This document shows, in pieces, positions 46,881-54,201 of a stretch of DNA of 54,421 nucleotides. How positions within the stretch are numbered: position 1 is the first letter of the stretch; the number at the start of each line of letters is the position of its first letter. The stretch covers positions 2,737 through 57,157 of the forward strand of contig JAJQBY010000128.1 of the NCBI GenBank assembly GCA_021203045.1, written 5' to 3'. The notes beneath the pieces are model-generated. The model was not told where the DNA came from. It made no database searches and saw only the letters and a program-made list of their open reading frames with translations. This stretch comes from Oscillospiraceae bacterium. GTDB taxonomy: Bacteria > Bacillota > Clostridia > Oscillospirales > Oscillospiraceae. Position numbers and translations under genes: made by a program.

Positions 46881-48335
46881 TTAGCTCACGATCCGGCGGG
46901 CGCTGTAGTAGTGGGAATTATAATAGGTCGCGGACAGGCTGGAAATAACCACCTTGCCGGAGCCGGAGGAGGCATGGATGAACTGGCCGTCTCCGATGTA
47001 GATGCCCACATGGCCGATGCCGGTCATGGCGCTGTTATAGAACACGATAATATCGCCGGGCTGAAGATTGTCCCGGGAGACATAGGTGCCGTCGGAATTC
47101 TGGGAGCTGGCGGTGCGGGTGATGGAATAGCCGCACTGGCACTGTTTATAGACATAGTACACAAGCCCGGAGCAGTCAAAGCCGGAGGGCGAGGTACCGC
47201 CGTATACATAGCTGACGCCCAGGTATTTCTTGGCCTCAGCCACGATAGCCTCTCCCGCGCTGGTCGAAGTGGAGCTGGAGCTGCTGGACAGGCTGGAAGC
47301 CGTGCTGCTGGTGTCCGTAGTGACATAGCTGCCGTATACATAGCCGGTAGAGCCGTTATAGCTGATGCGATACCAGTTGCCGGAGTAGCCGGTGATGGTA
47401 ACGCTTGTCCCGGCGGACAGCACCTGCAGGCTCGCGTAAGAGGTAGAGGGGCCGGTGCGCATATGGACGGCACTCGTCACCGTGGCCGCAGTGTCATCCA
47501 TCTCTGTGACGGTGAAGCTGCTGGTGCTGGTGCCGGACGAACTGGAGCTTGTACTTGTACTTGCGCTGGTGCTGGTGCTGCCGCTGTCCAGTGTCAGATA
47601 AAGGCTGTATACATAACCGGTGGTGCCGTTATAGCTGACCTGATACCAGTCGCCGGAGGTGCCGGTGACCGTCATAGTGGTGCCGCTGTTATATGTCCCC
47701 AGGATGGAATAGGAAGTGGAGGGACCAGAACGCATCCGCACATAATTGCCGTTGATGGTGCCTGTCCCCGTGGCGGCTACCGCAAGAGGTGCCTCCTCCG
47801 TGGTCGAGGTGGACGTGGATGCAGACGTAGAACTGCTGCCATAGGAAATGGTCATATAGGCGCTGTGCACATAGCCGACAGAGCCGTTATAGCTGACCCT
47901 GTACCATTCGCCGGACACGCCGGTGACGGACATGGTCTCCCCGGAATTCACCGTAGCCAGGATGGTATCCGAGGTGGAGGGGCCGGAGCGGACGCGCACG
48001 CTGTTGGCGCTGATGGTGCCGGTGCCGAAGGCGGACTCCGCGCTGGTGGAGAAGGAAAGATAATCAGCGCTCATATAGCCCGACTGGCCCTGATACCAGA
48101 CCTGGTACCAGCCGTCGGAGGAGCCGGTCACCAGCACCACCGTCCCCTTGGAAACACAGGTCACGATGGAGCTGGAGGTGGACGCCTCGCTGCGCATATT
48201 CAGGGCGGAGGCCGTTACCGTGGCCGCGCCCTCACTGTCCGCCCGGGCTGTTATGCCCACGGAAAGGAGCAGGCAGATAAAGACTGCCAGGGTGACGAAC
48301 AGCTTTTGCAGGGTATCTCTGTTCAGATGCTTCAT
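46881..48335 (-). CDS. Secreted cell-wall hydrolase with four SH3b repeats and NlpC/P60 domain
   Basis: 484 aa. Signal peptide (about 1-32), four bacterial SH3 repeats (about 36-95, 104-163, 186-245, 278-340), each with the N-x-R-x-G-P-S-T-S and W-Y-x-V/I-x-Y-x-G pattern, separated by Ser/Thr linkers. A C-terminal NlpC/P60 endopeptidase follows (about 363-484) with catalytic C388 (FDCSGL), H442 (GHVGIYIG) and H454. SH3b domains bind peptidoglycan; NlpC/P60 cleaves D-gamma-Glu-diaminopimelate peptide bonds. The start is 2 nt after the stop of the small upstream gene, so the two are co-translated. A WalR-box-like site lies in their promoter. Confidence 0.93.
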   Translation of the reverse strand: MKHLNRDTLQKLFVTLAVFICLLLSVGITARADSEGAATVTASALNMRSEASTSSSIVTCVSKGTVVLVTGSSDGWYQVWYQGQSGYMSADYLSFSTSAESAFGTGTISANSVRVRSGPSTSDTILATVNSGETMSVTGVSGEWYRVSYNGSVGYVHSAYMTISYGSSSTSASTSTSTTEEAPLAVAATGTGTINGNYVRMRSGPSTSYSILGTYNSGTTMTVTGTSGDWYQVSYNGTTGYVYSLYLTLDSGSTSTSASTSTSSSSSGTSTSSFTVTEMDDTAATVTSAVHMRTGPSTSYASLQVLSAGTSVTITGYSGNWYRISYNGSTGYVYGSYVTTDTSSTASSLSSSSSSTSTSAGEAIVAEAKKYLGVSYVYGGTSPSGFDCSGLVYYVYKQCQCGYSITRTASSQNSDGTYVSRDNLQPGDIIVFYNSAMTGIGHVGIYIGDGQFIHASSGSGKVVISSLSATYYNSHYYSARRIVS

Positions 48336-48337
48336 GA

Positions 48338-48631
48338 TTACCGCGTGGCCAGGGCCCGATCCAGCCAGACGGACGCTACGTCCATGGCCGCATACAGACT
48401 ATCCTTCTCACTCTTTTTTACGACCCGGTCACGGCTTTTCAGGTCAGGGTCCGTCAGCTGAAGCTGCACAGAGACCTTGGTGGCTACGTCCATATCCTTG
48501 ATCTTTTTGGTGTCCAGGATCTGGAGCATGATGATATACTTGTCGGCCATGCTGCCGAAGTAAATAAGGTTATCCTTCCTGCGGAGAGGATGGCCCTTAT
48601 ATTGCAGCGCTGCCGTTTTATTATCTGGCAT
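48338..48631 (-). CDS. Small conserved cytosolic protein, partner of the wall hydrolase, unknown function
   Basis: 97 aa, no signal peptide or membrane segment. A beta-rich N-terminal half (HPLRRKDNLIYFGSMADKYIIMLQIL) and a helical C-terminus (VVKKSEKDSLYAAMDVASVWLDRAL). Ribosome site AGGAGGT is 8 nt upstream, an excellent match. It leads the operon with the hydrolase. I do not recognise the family with confidence. Confidence 0.7.
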   Translation of the reverse strand: MPDNKTAALQYKGHPLRRKDNLIYFGSMADKYIIMLQILDTKKIKDMDVATKVSVQLQLTDPDLKSRDRVVKKSEKDSLYAAMDVASVWLDRALATR

Positions 48632-48654
48632 GATATGTTACCTCCTGAATCTTT

Positions 48655-48692
48655 TGTAACTGGATTGTAACATATTGTATCCAGTATGTCAA
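48655..48692 (-). promoter_or_regulatory. Strong promoter with WalR-box-like and palindromic sites
   Basis: Minus strand: -35 TTGACA (48687-48692), 17-nt spacer, -10 TACAAT (48664-48669), with TG extension. TGTAAC-N5-TGTAAC on the plus strand (48655-48660 and 48666-48671) matches the WalR (YycF) box TGTWAH-N5-TGTWAH and overlaps the -10. An inverted repeat ACTGGAT (48659-48665) / ATCCAGT (48679-48685) also overlaps. Confidence 0.65.
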
Positions 48693-48723
48693 TAGCCGGA
48701 AGCAGGAAATAAAAGGAAACCGT

Positions 48724-48770
48724 CCGCATCTTTCCCCATTTTTCAACAAAAAAACGGGAAAGATACGGGC
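48724..48770 (-). terminator. Terminator-like hairpin after the PBP gene
   Basis: CCGCATCTTTCCCC (from 48724) pairs imperfectly with GGGAAAGATACGGG (to 48770); the loop is T/A-rich and the minus-strand tail is TTTCCTTTTATTT. Confidence 0.55.
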
Positions 48771-48825
48771 GTCAGGATCTTGTTTCCAGATTGTAACTTG
48801 TTGTAACTCTTTATAGGCGCAACGC

Positions 48826-51189
48826 TTATCCTATGGCATCCGGCGGCGTGTTTGTGTCTGTGCCGCCGGTATCCACCGGGGTGTCTGTGTCTGTGCCGCC
48901 GGTATCCACAGGAGTGTCGGTGACGACTGCCGTGGGCTCCACCGGCGTATCGGTGGCGACTGCCGTGGGCTCCACCGGCGTATCGGTAGCCGTCGGCTCA
49001 TCGGTCGTCACGGCATCCGGCGGGCTTGCCTCCGGAGTCTCTGTCACCTCCGGGGTCTCCGTGGGCTCCGGGGTCTCCGTGGCCGTGGCGGCGAACAGAT
49101 TGGTGGTGCTGGTAGAGCCGGTGGGCTCCGGGAAGCTCTTATATTCATAGCCGCTGAGCACCTGGCTCATAATGCTTTTGAATATCTGCGCGGCGGGGTT
49201 GCCGGAGAAGTACATCTGGGACGGGGTATCGTAGCCGGTCCAGACGGCGGCCACATAATAGGATGTGATGCCCACGAAATAGCGGTCATAGTCGTCGGAG
49301 GTAGTACCGGTCTTGCCGCCCACAGCGGTGGTGCTGAAATAGGCGTCCGTGCCGGTGCCGTAGCTGACGGCGTCCTGGAGCATGAGGGCCATATTCCGGG
49401 CGGTATCCACCTTCAGGGCGCTGATGGTCTCCGTATCGTTCTGGAGGACCACCTCGCCGTCGGCGTCGGTCACCATATAATAGCTGCGGCCATAGGTCAT
49501 GACGCCATCGTTCACGAAGGCGGTGTAGGCCTGAGCCATTTCCAGCACCGTGACGCCATAGGAGAACTGGCCCAGGGCCAGCGGCGCATAGGCATAGTCC
49601 GTAAGGGTCTGACCTGTGCTCTCATCATAATAATCCCTGACAAGGCTGGTGAAGCCGAAATGCTCCGTCAGGTAGCTCCAGGAGGCGTCCAGCCCCAGCT
49701 TATCCAGCAGCTGGGCGGCCACGGTGTTTTTGGAGTTCACCAGAGCCTGGCGGATGGTGATCAGGCCGCTGTAGGAGTTGCCAGAGTTGGAGGGGTACCA
49801 GCTGGTGCCGCTGAGGGTGATATTGGGGGAGTCATTTATATAGTCGTCCGGCGTGACCAGCCCCAGGTCGATGGCCGGGGCATATACGCTCAGAGGCTTG
49901 ATGGATGAACCGGGCGGTCGTTTGGATTGAGTAGCTCTGTTCAGAGACAGGGTGTATTCCTTCTCACCCGTTCCACCGGAAATGGCCACGATGTCCCCGT
50001 TGGAGGGGTCGATGATGACGATGGCGGACTGGAGCTGCTGGCTGGAGCTGCGGTAGCTGGAGGGCAGGTTGTAGACATTTTCATACATATTATCCACGAT
50101 GTCCTGGATGCGGGTATCGATGCAGGCATAGATATTGTAGCCGCCGTTATACAGCAGCCGGGTGGCCACATCCTCAGACACGCTCTTTTCCTCCATCAGG
50201 TCTGCGATGACCTCCCGGATAACCGTGTCCTCATAATAGGAGGTGACCTCCGTGGTGCGGGTATAGGTCTCGTCCTTCTGGAAAACCAGCTCCTCGTTCA
50301 CCGCTTCGATGTATTCCTCATAGGTGATATAGCCCTGGTCGTACATCTCCCACAGGATCGTTTCCTGCCTGGTCTTATTCGCCTCTCTGGTGCTGTCGCT
50401 GATATAGGGGTCGTACATAGAGGGGTTATTGGTAATGCCGATCAGACTGGCGCACTCCGCCAGCGACAGCTCGGACACATCCTTTCCGAAATACATCTGG
50501 GCCGCCGTGCCCACGCCGTAACACTGCTCTCCCAGGTATATCTCGTTCAGGTACCAGGTCATGATCTCCTGCTTCGTATATTTCTTCTCAAATTCCAGAG
50601 CGCTGAATATCTCCAGCAGCTTTCGCTGGACGGTAACATCGTCATATTCCGTCAGGTTTTTGATGAGCTGCTGGGTGATGGTGGAGCCGCCGAAGGTGTT
50701 TTTCATCCCCACGAACATATTGACGAAGGCGCCCACGGTCCGGTACCAGTCCACGCCCTTGTGGGTATAGAACCGGGCATCCTCGATAGCTACCGCGGCG
50801 TATTCCAGGTAGGCAGGGATGTCCTCATAATCCACCCAGACGCGGTTCTCATCGGAATAAAGGGTGGTCAGCTCCTGCAGCTCGCCGTTGCTGTCCGTAT
50901 ACCAGATGATACTGGACTGAGCCATAGAGACCTCCTCCAGCGTCACGTCCACGATCTCCTCGGACAGGCAGGTCTTGACATAAAAGGCAAAGATGCAGAT
51001 CAGCAGTACCGCCGTGGTCATCACCACCAGCAGCACGGTCAGTATCACCCGCAGGCTCAGCCGCAGGACCAGGCCCACTCCCGCGGCGGCGGTGTCCGTC
51101 ACCGTCTCTGCCGCGCGGCGGCGCTTCCGGGCCTTGCGGGTATTCATCCTTGCCTGCCATTCTTTCAGTTTTTCGTTGAATTTATTCAA
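48826..51189 (-). CDS. Class A penicillin-binding protein (bifunctional transglycosylase/transpeptidase)
   Basis: About 787 aa. I prefer the TTG start at 51189, 8 nt after CGGAGG; an ATG at 51216 adds nine residues but has a poor site. Numbered from that ATG: cytosolic basic tail, membrane segment (about 52-79), GT51 transglycosylase with catalytic E145 (EDARFYTHKG) and GGSTITQQL, linker, then transpeptidase with S437xxK (GSSIK), SKN, and KTGTT. A Thr/Pro/Asp-rich tail (about 715-796) contains 11-residue tandem repeats. It polymerises glycan strands and cross-links peptides during wall growth; lies next to a wall hydrolase. Beta-lactams target the serine. Confidence 0.95.
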   Translation of the reverse strand: MNKFNEKLKEWQARMNTRKARKRRRAAETVTDTAAAGVGLVLRLSLRVILTVLLVVMTTAVLLICIFAFYVKTCLSEEIVDVTLEEVSMAQSSIIWYTDSNGELQELTTLYSDENRVWVDYEDIPAYLEYAAVAIEDARFYTHKGVDWYRTVGAFVNMFVGMKNTFGGSTITQQLIKNLTEYDDVTVQRKLLEIFSALEFEKKYTKQEIMTWYLNEIYLGEQCYGVGTAAQMYFGKDVSELSLAECASLIGITNNPSMYDPYISDSTREANKTRQETILWEMYDQGYITYEEYIEAVNEELVFQKDETYTRTTEVTSYYEDTVIREVIADLMEEKSVSEDVATRLLYNGGYNIYACIDTRIQDIVDNMYENVYNLPSSYRSSSQQLQSAIVIIDPSNGDIVAISGGTGEKEYTLSLNRATQSKRPPGSSIKPLSVYAPAIDLGLVTPDDYINDSPNITLSGTSWYPSNSGNSYSGLITIRQALVNSKNTVAAQLLDKLGLDASWSYLTEHFGFTSLVRDYYDESTGQTLTDYAYAPLALGQFSYGVTVLEMAQAYTAFVNDGVMTYGRSYYMVTDADGEVVLQNDTETISALKVDTARNMALMLQDAVSYGTGTDAYFSTTAVGGKTGTTSDDYDRYFVGITSYYVAAVWTGYDTPSQMYFSGNPAAQIFKSIMSQVLSGYEYKSFPEPTGSTSTTNLFAATATETPEPTETPEVTETPEASPPDAVTTDEPTATDTPVEPTAVATDTPVEPTAVVTDTPVDTGGTDTDTPVDTGGTDTNTPPDAIG
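48854..48987. repeat. Four 33-nt tandem repeats in the PBP tail
   Basis: Two copies of a GTGTCTGTGCCGCCGG-type unit (33 nt apart, from 48854) and two copies of a CGACTGCCGTGGGCTCC-type unit (48924 and 48957). They encode 11-residue blocks of the type TDTPVDTGGTD and TDTPVEPTAVA. In-frame units make copy-number change harmless to the frame. Confidence 0.85.
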
Positions 51190-51347
51190 AGGCTCATTCC
51201 TCCGGGTATGGCGCATTCGGTATGGATTGTTCCTGTGTTATTTGAGCGCGGGGATATCCGGCTGATAACAACAGCCGCCTCATCCCCGTTACAGCGCCGC
51301 CCCGCTCCCGGCGGCGCGGTCAGCCATGCGCAAATCATGGATTATGT

Positions 51348-51376
51348 ATTATAACACATTTTCGCCGGGTTGCCTA
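51348..51376 (-). promoter_or_regulatory. Promoter of the PBP gene
   Basis: -35-like TAGGCA (51371-51376), 17-nt spacer, perfect -10 TATAAT (51348-51353) with a TG extension. The leader (about 150 nt) contains a GC-rich hairpin GCGCCGCC/GGCGGCGC near 51294-51317. Confidence 0.6.
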
Positions 51377-51460
51377 TAGGCGTTTTCCAAAATTAACAAT
51401 TTGGCCCGGCGCATGACCGCGCCGGCAACGGGGCATACTGCCTCCAAGGAGAGGAAGGAT

Positions 51461-51775
51461 ATGAGAGCGCGGATAAAGATCATATTGTGCTTGCTGCTGG
51501 CGCTGTTCGCCATAGTCAGTCTTGGGGCCGTGCTGGCCGGATTGGGGCTTCTGCCGGAGGAGGACGTATCCGCCTCCGCGGAGCAGGGCTATCTGCTGCG
51601 GGAATGGAACGGCTATGTGGGGGTCTTCTGTCCGCCGGACGCCGAATCACCGGTCATGATCACGGACATCCCGGTAAGGGCCCTGCCGATCAGCGACAGG
51701 CTGTCCCTGGCCGGCGGCATCGGCGCGGAGGACTACGGGAGCGTCATCCAGCTGCTGGAGGACTTTGGCTCGTGA
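51461..51775 (+). CDS. BofC C-terminal-like secreted protein
   Basis: 104 aa from MRARIKII, chosen for the GGAAGGAT site. Signal anchor or peptide (about 5-28), then a domain of about 60 residues: YLLREWNGYVGVF, TDIPVRALPISDRLSLAGGI, VIQLLEDFGS. This pattern matches the BofC C-terminal domain. BofC of Bacillus controls the SpoIVB protease in sigmaK signalling; many Clostridial proteins share just this domain, where the role is unproven. Small, alone, upstream of the DUF1292 gene. Confidence 0.75.
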   Translation: MRARIKIILCLLLALFAIVSLGAVLAGLGLLPEEDVSASAEQGYLLREWNGYVGVFCPPDAESPVMITDIPVRALPISDRLSLAGGIGAEDYGSVIQLLEDFGS

Positions 51776-51874
51776 CAATTTTGGCAGAAGTTTCTGCATC
51801 TTCCCTCTTGCAATATTCCGCCGCAGGCGTTACAATATAGGCAATCAAACAGTGTGCGGCACAGGAGGTGGCAT

Positions 51875-52168
51875 ATGGACGACGAATTCGGCGCCAGCTA
51901 TATCACCATCGAGGACGATGAGGGAAACGAGTTCGAGCTGGAGCATCTGGGCACCCTGGAATACGAGGGAGAGGAATATATGGTGTTCCTGCCCGCCGAC
52001 ATGGATGAGGACGACCCGGATTACGGCTTCATCATCCTACAGGTAGTGGAGGAAAACGGCGAGGAGCAGTTCGCCTCCGTAGACGGCGAGGAAAAGCTCC
52101 AGAGGGTATATGAATATTATATGGAGACAGTGTTTTCCGACGATGAGGAGGAAGCACCGGCGGACTGA
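51875..52168 (+). CDS. DUF1292 family protein
   Basis: 97 aa from MDDEFG, with AGGAGGTGGC just upstream; an earlier in-frame ATG (51854) lacks a site. Very acidic, with the family core ITIEDDEGNEFELEHLGTLE and EYMVFLPAD...GFIILQVVEENGEEQFASVDGEEKLQRVYE. DUF1292 proteins are small cytosolic Firmicute proteins, often near yrrK/mreB-type or sporulation genes, without a known activity. The 6S-type RNA starts about 30 nt after its stop. Confidence 0.9.
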   Translation: MDDEFGASYITIEDDEGNEFELEHLGTLEYEGEEYMVFLPADMDEDDPDYGFIILQVVEENGEEQFASVDGEEKLQRVYEYYMETVFSDDEEEAPAD

Positions 52169-52195
52169 GCGCCCAGAGCGCACAGCATGATAAAA

Positions 52196-52382
52196 AACCT
52201 GCCCTGTTCGAGGTTTCAAGGGCTCGGTTGGACCCACAATTATCAAACGGGACGCCATATACGGATGCGGAGCGCAGGCCTCCCGGCTTCGGCCGGACGT
52301 TGGAAGCACAGAAACATCCATGAGGCGACCCACCTGCAATCTGTGCAGGTTGTATATCGGGCCTCCACGGCAGGGCAGGCAT
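52196..52382 (+). ncRNA. ssrS: 6S RNA (SsrS-type)
   Basis: A single long interrupted hairpin of about 185 nt fits 6S RNA, which mimics an open promoter and binds SigA-RNA polymerase. Closing stem: CCTGCCCTG (52198-52206) with CAGGGCAGG (52371-52379), continued by GAGG (52210-52213) / CCTC (52362-52365). A large central bubble follows (52214-52249 / 52332-52361), whose 3' side holds a small hairpin ACCTGCA/TGCAGGT (about 52332-52350). The terminal stem uses GGGACGCC (52250-52257) with GGCGACCC (52324-52331) and GGATG/CATCC, capped by CCGGC-TTCG-GCCGG. The call rests on architecture; ends are approximate. Confidence 0.75.
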
Positions 52383-52394
52383 TTATATTATAAT

Positions 52395-52447
52395 GATATC
52401 CGGGCAGAACAGGGACTAATCCCCTCCGCCTGGATATCGTTTTTTTC
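52395..52447 (+). terminator. Terminator of the 6S-type RNA
   Basis: GATATCCGGGC (52395-52405) pairs with GCCTGGATATC (about 52428-52438, one wobble), followed by GTTTTTTT. Confidence 0.85.
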
Positions 52448-52579
52448 TCCTTGCAGCGTGAGATACCCCGCGCCGGAGCATAGCCGAAGGCTATAATATT
52501 TTCTTCCGAAAGCGGTTACAATTTGTTTACAAATTATTACGGTTTTATTCATGAAATCGATTTGCGGATGCTGTATTAT

Positions 52580-52740
52580 ACACTTGCGAGGGACAAAAGG
52601 CGTTGAGAAACGCCGGCAGGACACGCAATCGGGTTTGTGACAATACCAATGTCACTGAGTTTGCTACTTTTCATTTTTTCACTCCTCTCTTCTTTGTTTG
52701 CAAGGACGGGCGTCTTCGGACGTCCGTTCTTGTTTTTTAT
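52580..52740 (+). ncRNA. Structured small RNA or leader of unknown class
   Basis: After a -10-like TATTATAC the sequence has a stem GGCGTT-GAGA-AACGCC (about 52599-52614), a stem GTGACA/TGTCAC (about 52637-52656) flanked by GCAA/TTGC, a pyrimidine-rich stretch, then a strong terminator. This is the layout of a riboswitch-type attenuator or a short sRNA. It does not match the consensus of the common riboswitches I compared by eye (TPP, SAM, c-di-GMP, c-di-AMP, cobalamin, glycine, lysine, ZTP). Boundaries are approximate. Confidence 0.4.
52701..52740 (+). terminator. Strong terminator in the leader of the sulfatase-like gene
   Basis: 14-bp stem CAAGGACGGGCGTC (52701-52714) / GACGTCCGTTCTTG (52719-52732), two G-U wobbles, TTCG tetraloop, then TTTTTTAT. 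The next coding start is 180 nt downstream. Confidence 0.85.
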
Positions 52741-52919
52741 TATCGGCAATAGCCCCGGCCGTCGCCTTGCGCCTCACACATCATATACCATACATCAAAA
52801 AATTTTTCCCCTACGACGATTTGCGGTTGGGTTCGCAGGCGAACTGCTCCATTCTTATAAGGAGGGGACCGCCGGATACCACGGGGCTTCCTTAAAAATT
52901 TGCAGATGGGAGTGGTCGT

Positions 52920-54116
52920 ATGCGGCGGGGCGTATTGAGCGCGCTTTGCGCGCTGCTGGCAGGACTGGTGATCGCGCGGGCGCTGCTGCCTACGTCTGCC
53001 CGAGCCCAGGATATCCAGGCCGCAGGCGCAGACAGCGGGAGCTATAATCTTCTGGAGCTGGAGCTTGCCAGCACGGAAACAGCCGGCAGCGGCATGATCA
53101 GGGAGATCACCGATTATTTCCTCTCCTGCACTCCCACAGCTAAGAGCGAATATACCGGCCTGCTGGCCGGAAAAAACCTCATCCTCATCTGCGCGCCGGC
53201 ATGGGAGCCCACGCTGGACGAAACCGGCACGCCGGGCCTATACCGTCTCTGGTCGGAAGGCGTCCGGCTGGGGGAGGTATACGCGCCCGACTGGTATCAG
53301 GAGCTGGACGGGATAGAATTTGCCCTGCTGACCGGCCTGATCCCTACCAGCCTCCACGGACAGACGGCTCTGGCCTGGACGGGGCGGCAGGAGATATATC
53401 TCCCCTACGCCCTGCCGGCGGCCCTGGCCGATGCAGGCTATACCTGTCTGGCCTTCGCCGGGGACGACAGCCGCCTGGCTGCCTATCAGGCCCTGGGCTT
53501 TGAGACGATCTCCCTTTCCGGCGAAACGGACGCTGCCGCAGCAGCGGCGTCCTGCGCAGAAGCGCAGCCCTTTTTCGCCTACTTCGTCTGGACAGGGCAG
53601 GACTGTGAGGCAGACCTGAGCTCCCTGATAGCGGCACTGGGCGTCTATGGTCTCGAGGAGGACACGGTCATATGTCTTCTCACCGGTCAGGAAACGGAGT
53701 GCCGGGCCTGCCTGTTCCTGTGGGGGTCGGGACTGGAGGGAAGCCGGGTGGAAACCCCCTGCTCCGAGCTTGACGTGACCCCTACTCTTTTGAATCTGCT
53801 GGGCATCGACTACGACTCCCGCTTCCTGTGCGGCCGCGATCTCTTTGCCGCCGTGTCCTCCGCCGGCAGCGCCTCCGCCGCTATGCCTCTGGTCAGCCTT
53901 TACGGCAGCGCCTATTCCGACTGGGTGACGGATGCGGGATATTACAGCGCCGCCGGAAACATCTTTTTTCTGTCCGGCGACTGGTTTTTCAGCGATCAGG
54001 AGGCGGCCCGCTACGTCCAGCAGGTCCGGCGCATCGTCTATGAGCGCTACGCCTTCTCCCGCAGGGTGCTGGAGTATGATTACTTCCGGGCAGTCTTTCC
54101 CGGCTCCGGAGCATAA
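52920..54116 (+). CDS. Degenerate LTA-synthase/sulfatase-like secreted protein
   Basis: 398 aa. Signal peptide (about 1-29, ending ARA-QDI). The extracellular part follows the alkaline-phosphatase/sulfatase layout of LTA synthases: YTGLLAGKNLILI (about 79-91), TPGLYRLWSEG (about 105-115), DGIEFALLTGLIP (about 133-145), FAYFVWTG, and DVTPTLLNLLGIDYDSRFLCGRDLF (about 287-311). Key metal ligands are not where expected: the acidic residue after NLILI is replaced (CAPAW) and the usual D-H pair reads TGQETE. It is therefore probably a non-catalytic relative, perhaps a regulator or binding protein. The start follows GGGAG. Confidence 0.65.
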   Translation: MRRGVLSALCALLAGLVIARALLPTSARAQDIQAAGADSGSYNLLELELASTETAGSGMIREITDYFLSCTPTAKSEYTGLLAGKNLILICAPAWEPTLDETGTPGLYRLWSEGVRLGEVYAPDWYQELDGIEFALLTGLIPTSLHGQTALAWTGRQEIYLPYALPAALADAGYTCLAFAGDDSRLAAYQALGFETISLSGETDAAAAAASCAEAQPFFAYFVWTGQDCEADLSSLIAALGVYGLEEDTVICLLTGQETECRACLFLWGSGLEGSRVETPCSELDVTPTLLNLLGIDYDSRFLCGRDLFAAVSSAGSASAAMPLVSLYGSAYSDWVTDAGYYSAAGNIFFLSGDWFFSDQEAARYVQQVRRIVYERYAFSRRVLEYDYFRAVFPGSGA

Positions 54117-54201
54117 TATCGGAACATATTTTTTATAATAGGTTTGATTTTATCCCCGTACCGGCGTATAATGGAGGAAATTCCCTTGGGAGGTCTGCTC
54201 T

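Larger units (their letters stand above)
52448..52919 (+). other. Intergenic region between 6S-type RNA and the sulfatase-like gene
   Basis: About 470 bases without a protein gene. It contains a palindrome AATTTGT-TT-ACAAATT (52520-52535), a -10-like TATTAT (52574-52579), a structured transcript (52580-52740) ended by a strong terminator, a hairpin GTTCGC/GCGAAC (about 52831-52845), and the ribosome site of the next gene. Confidence 0.6.

Noticed and set aside
48838-49010. Possible CRISPR-like or intergenic repeat array
   Set aside because: The repeats are directly adjacent 33-nt units inside the PBP coding frame, without spacers.
52196-52382. tRNA or tmRNA in the region after the DUF1292 gene
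   Set aside because: No anticodon or T-arm signature (no GGTTCGAAT with matching arms). The single long hairpin with central bubble fits 6S RNA instead.
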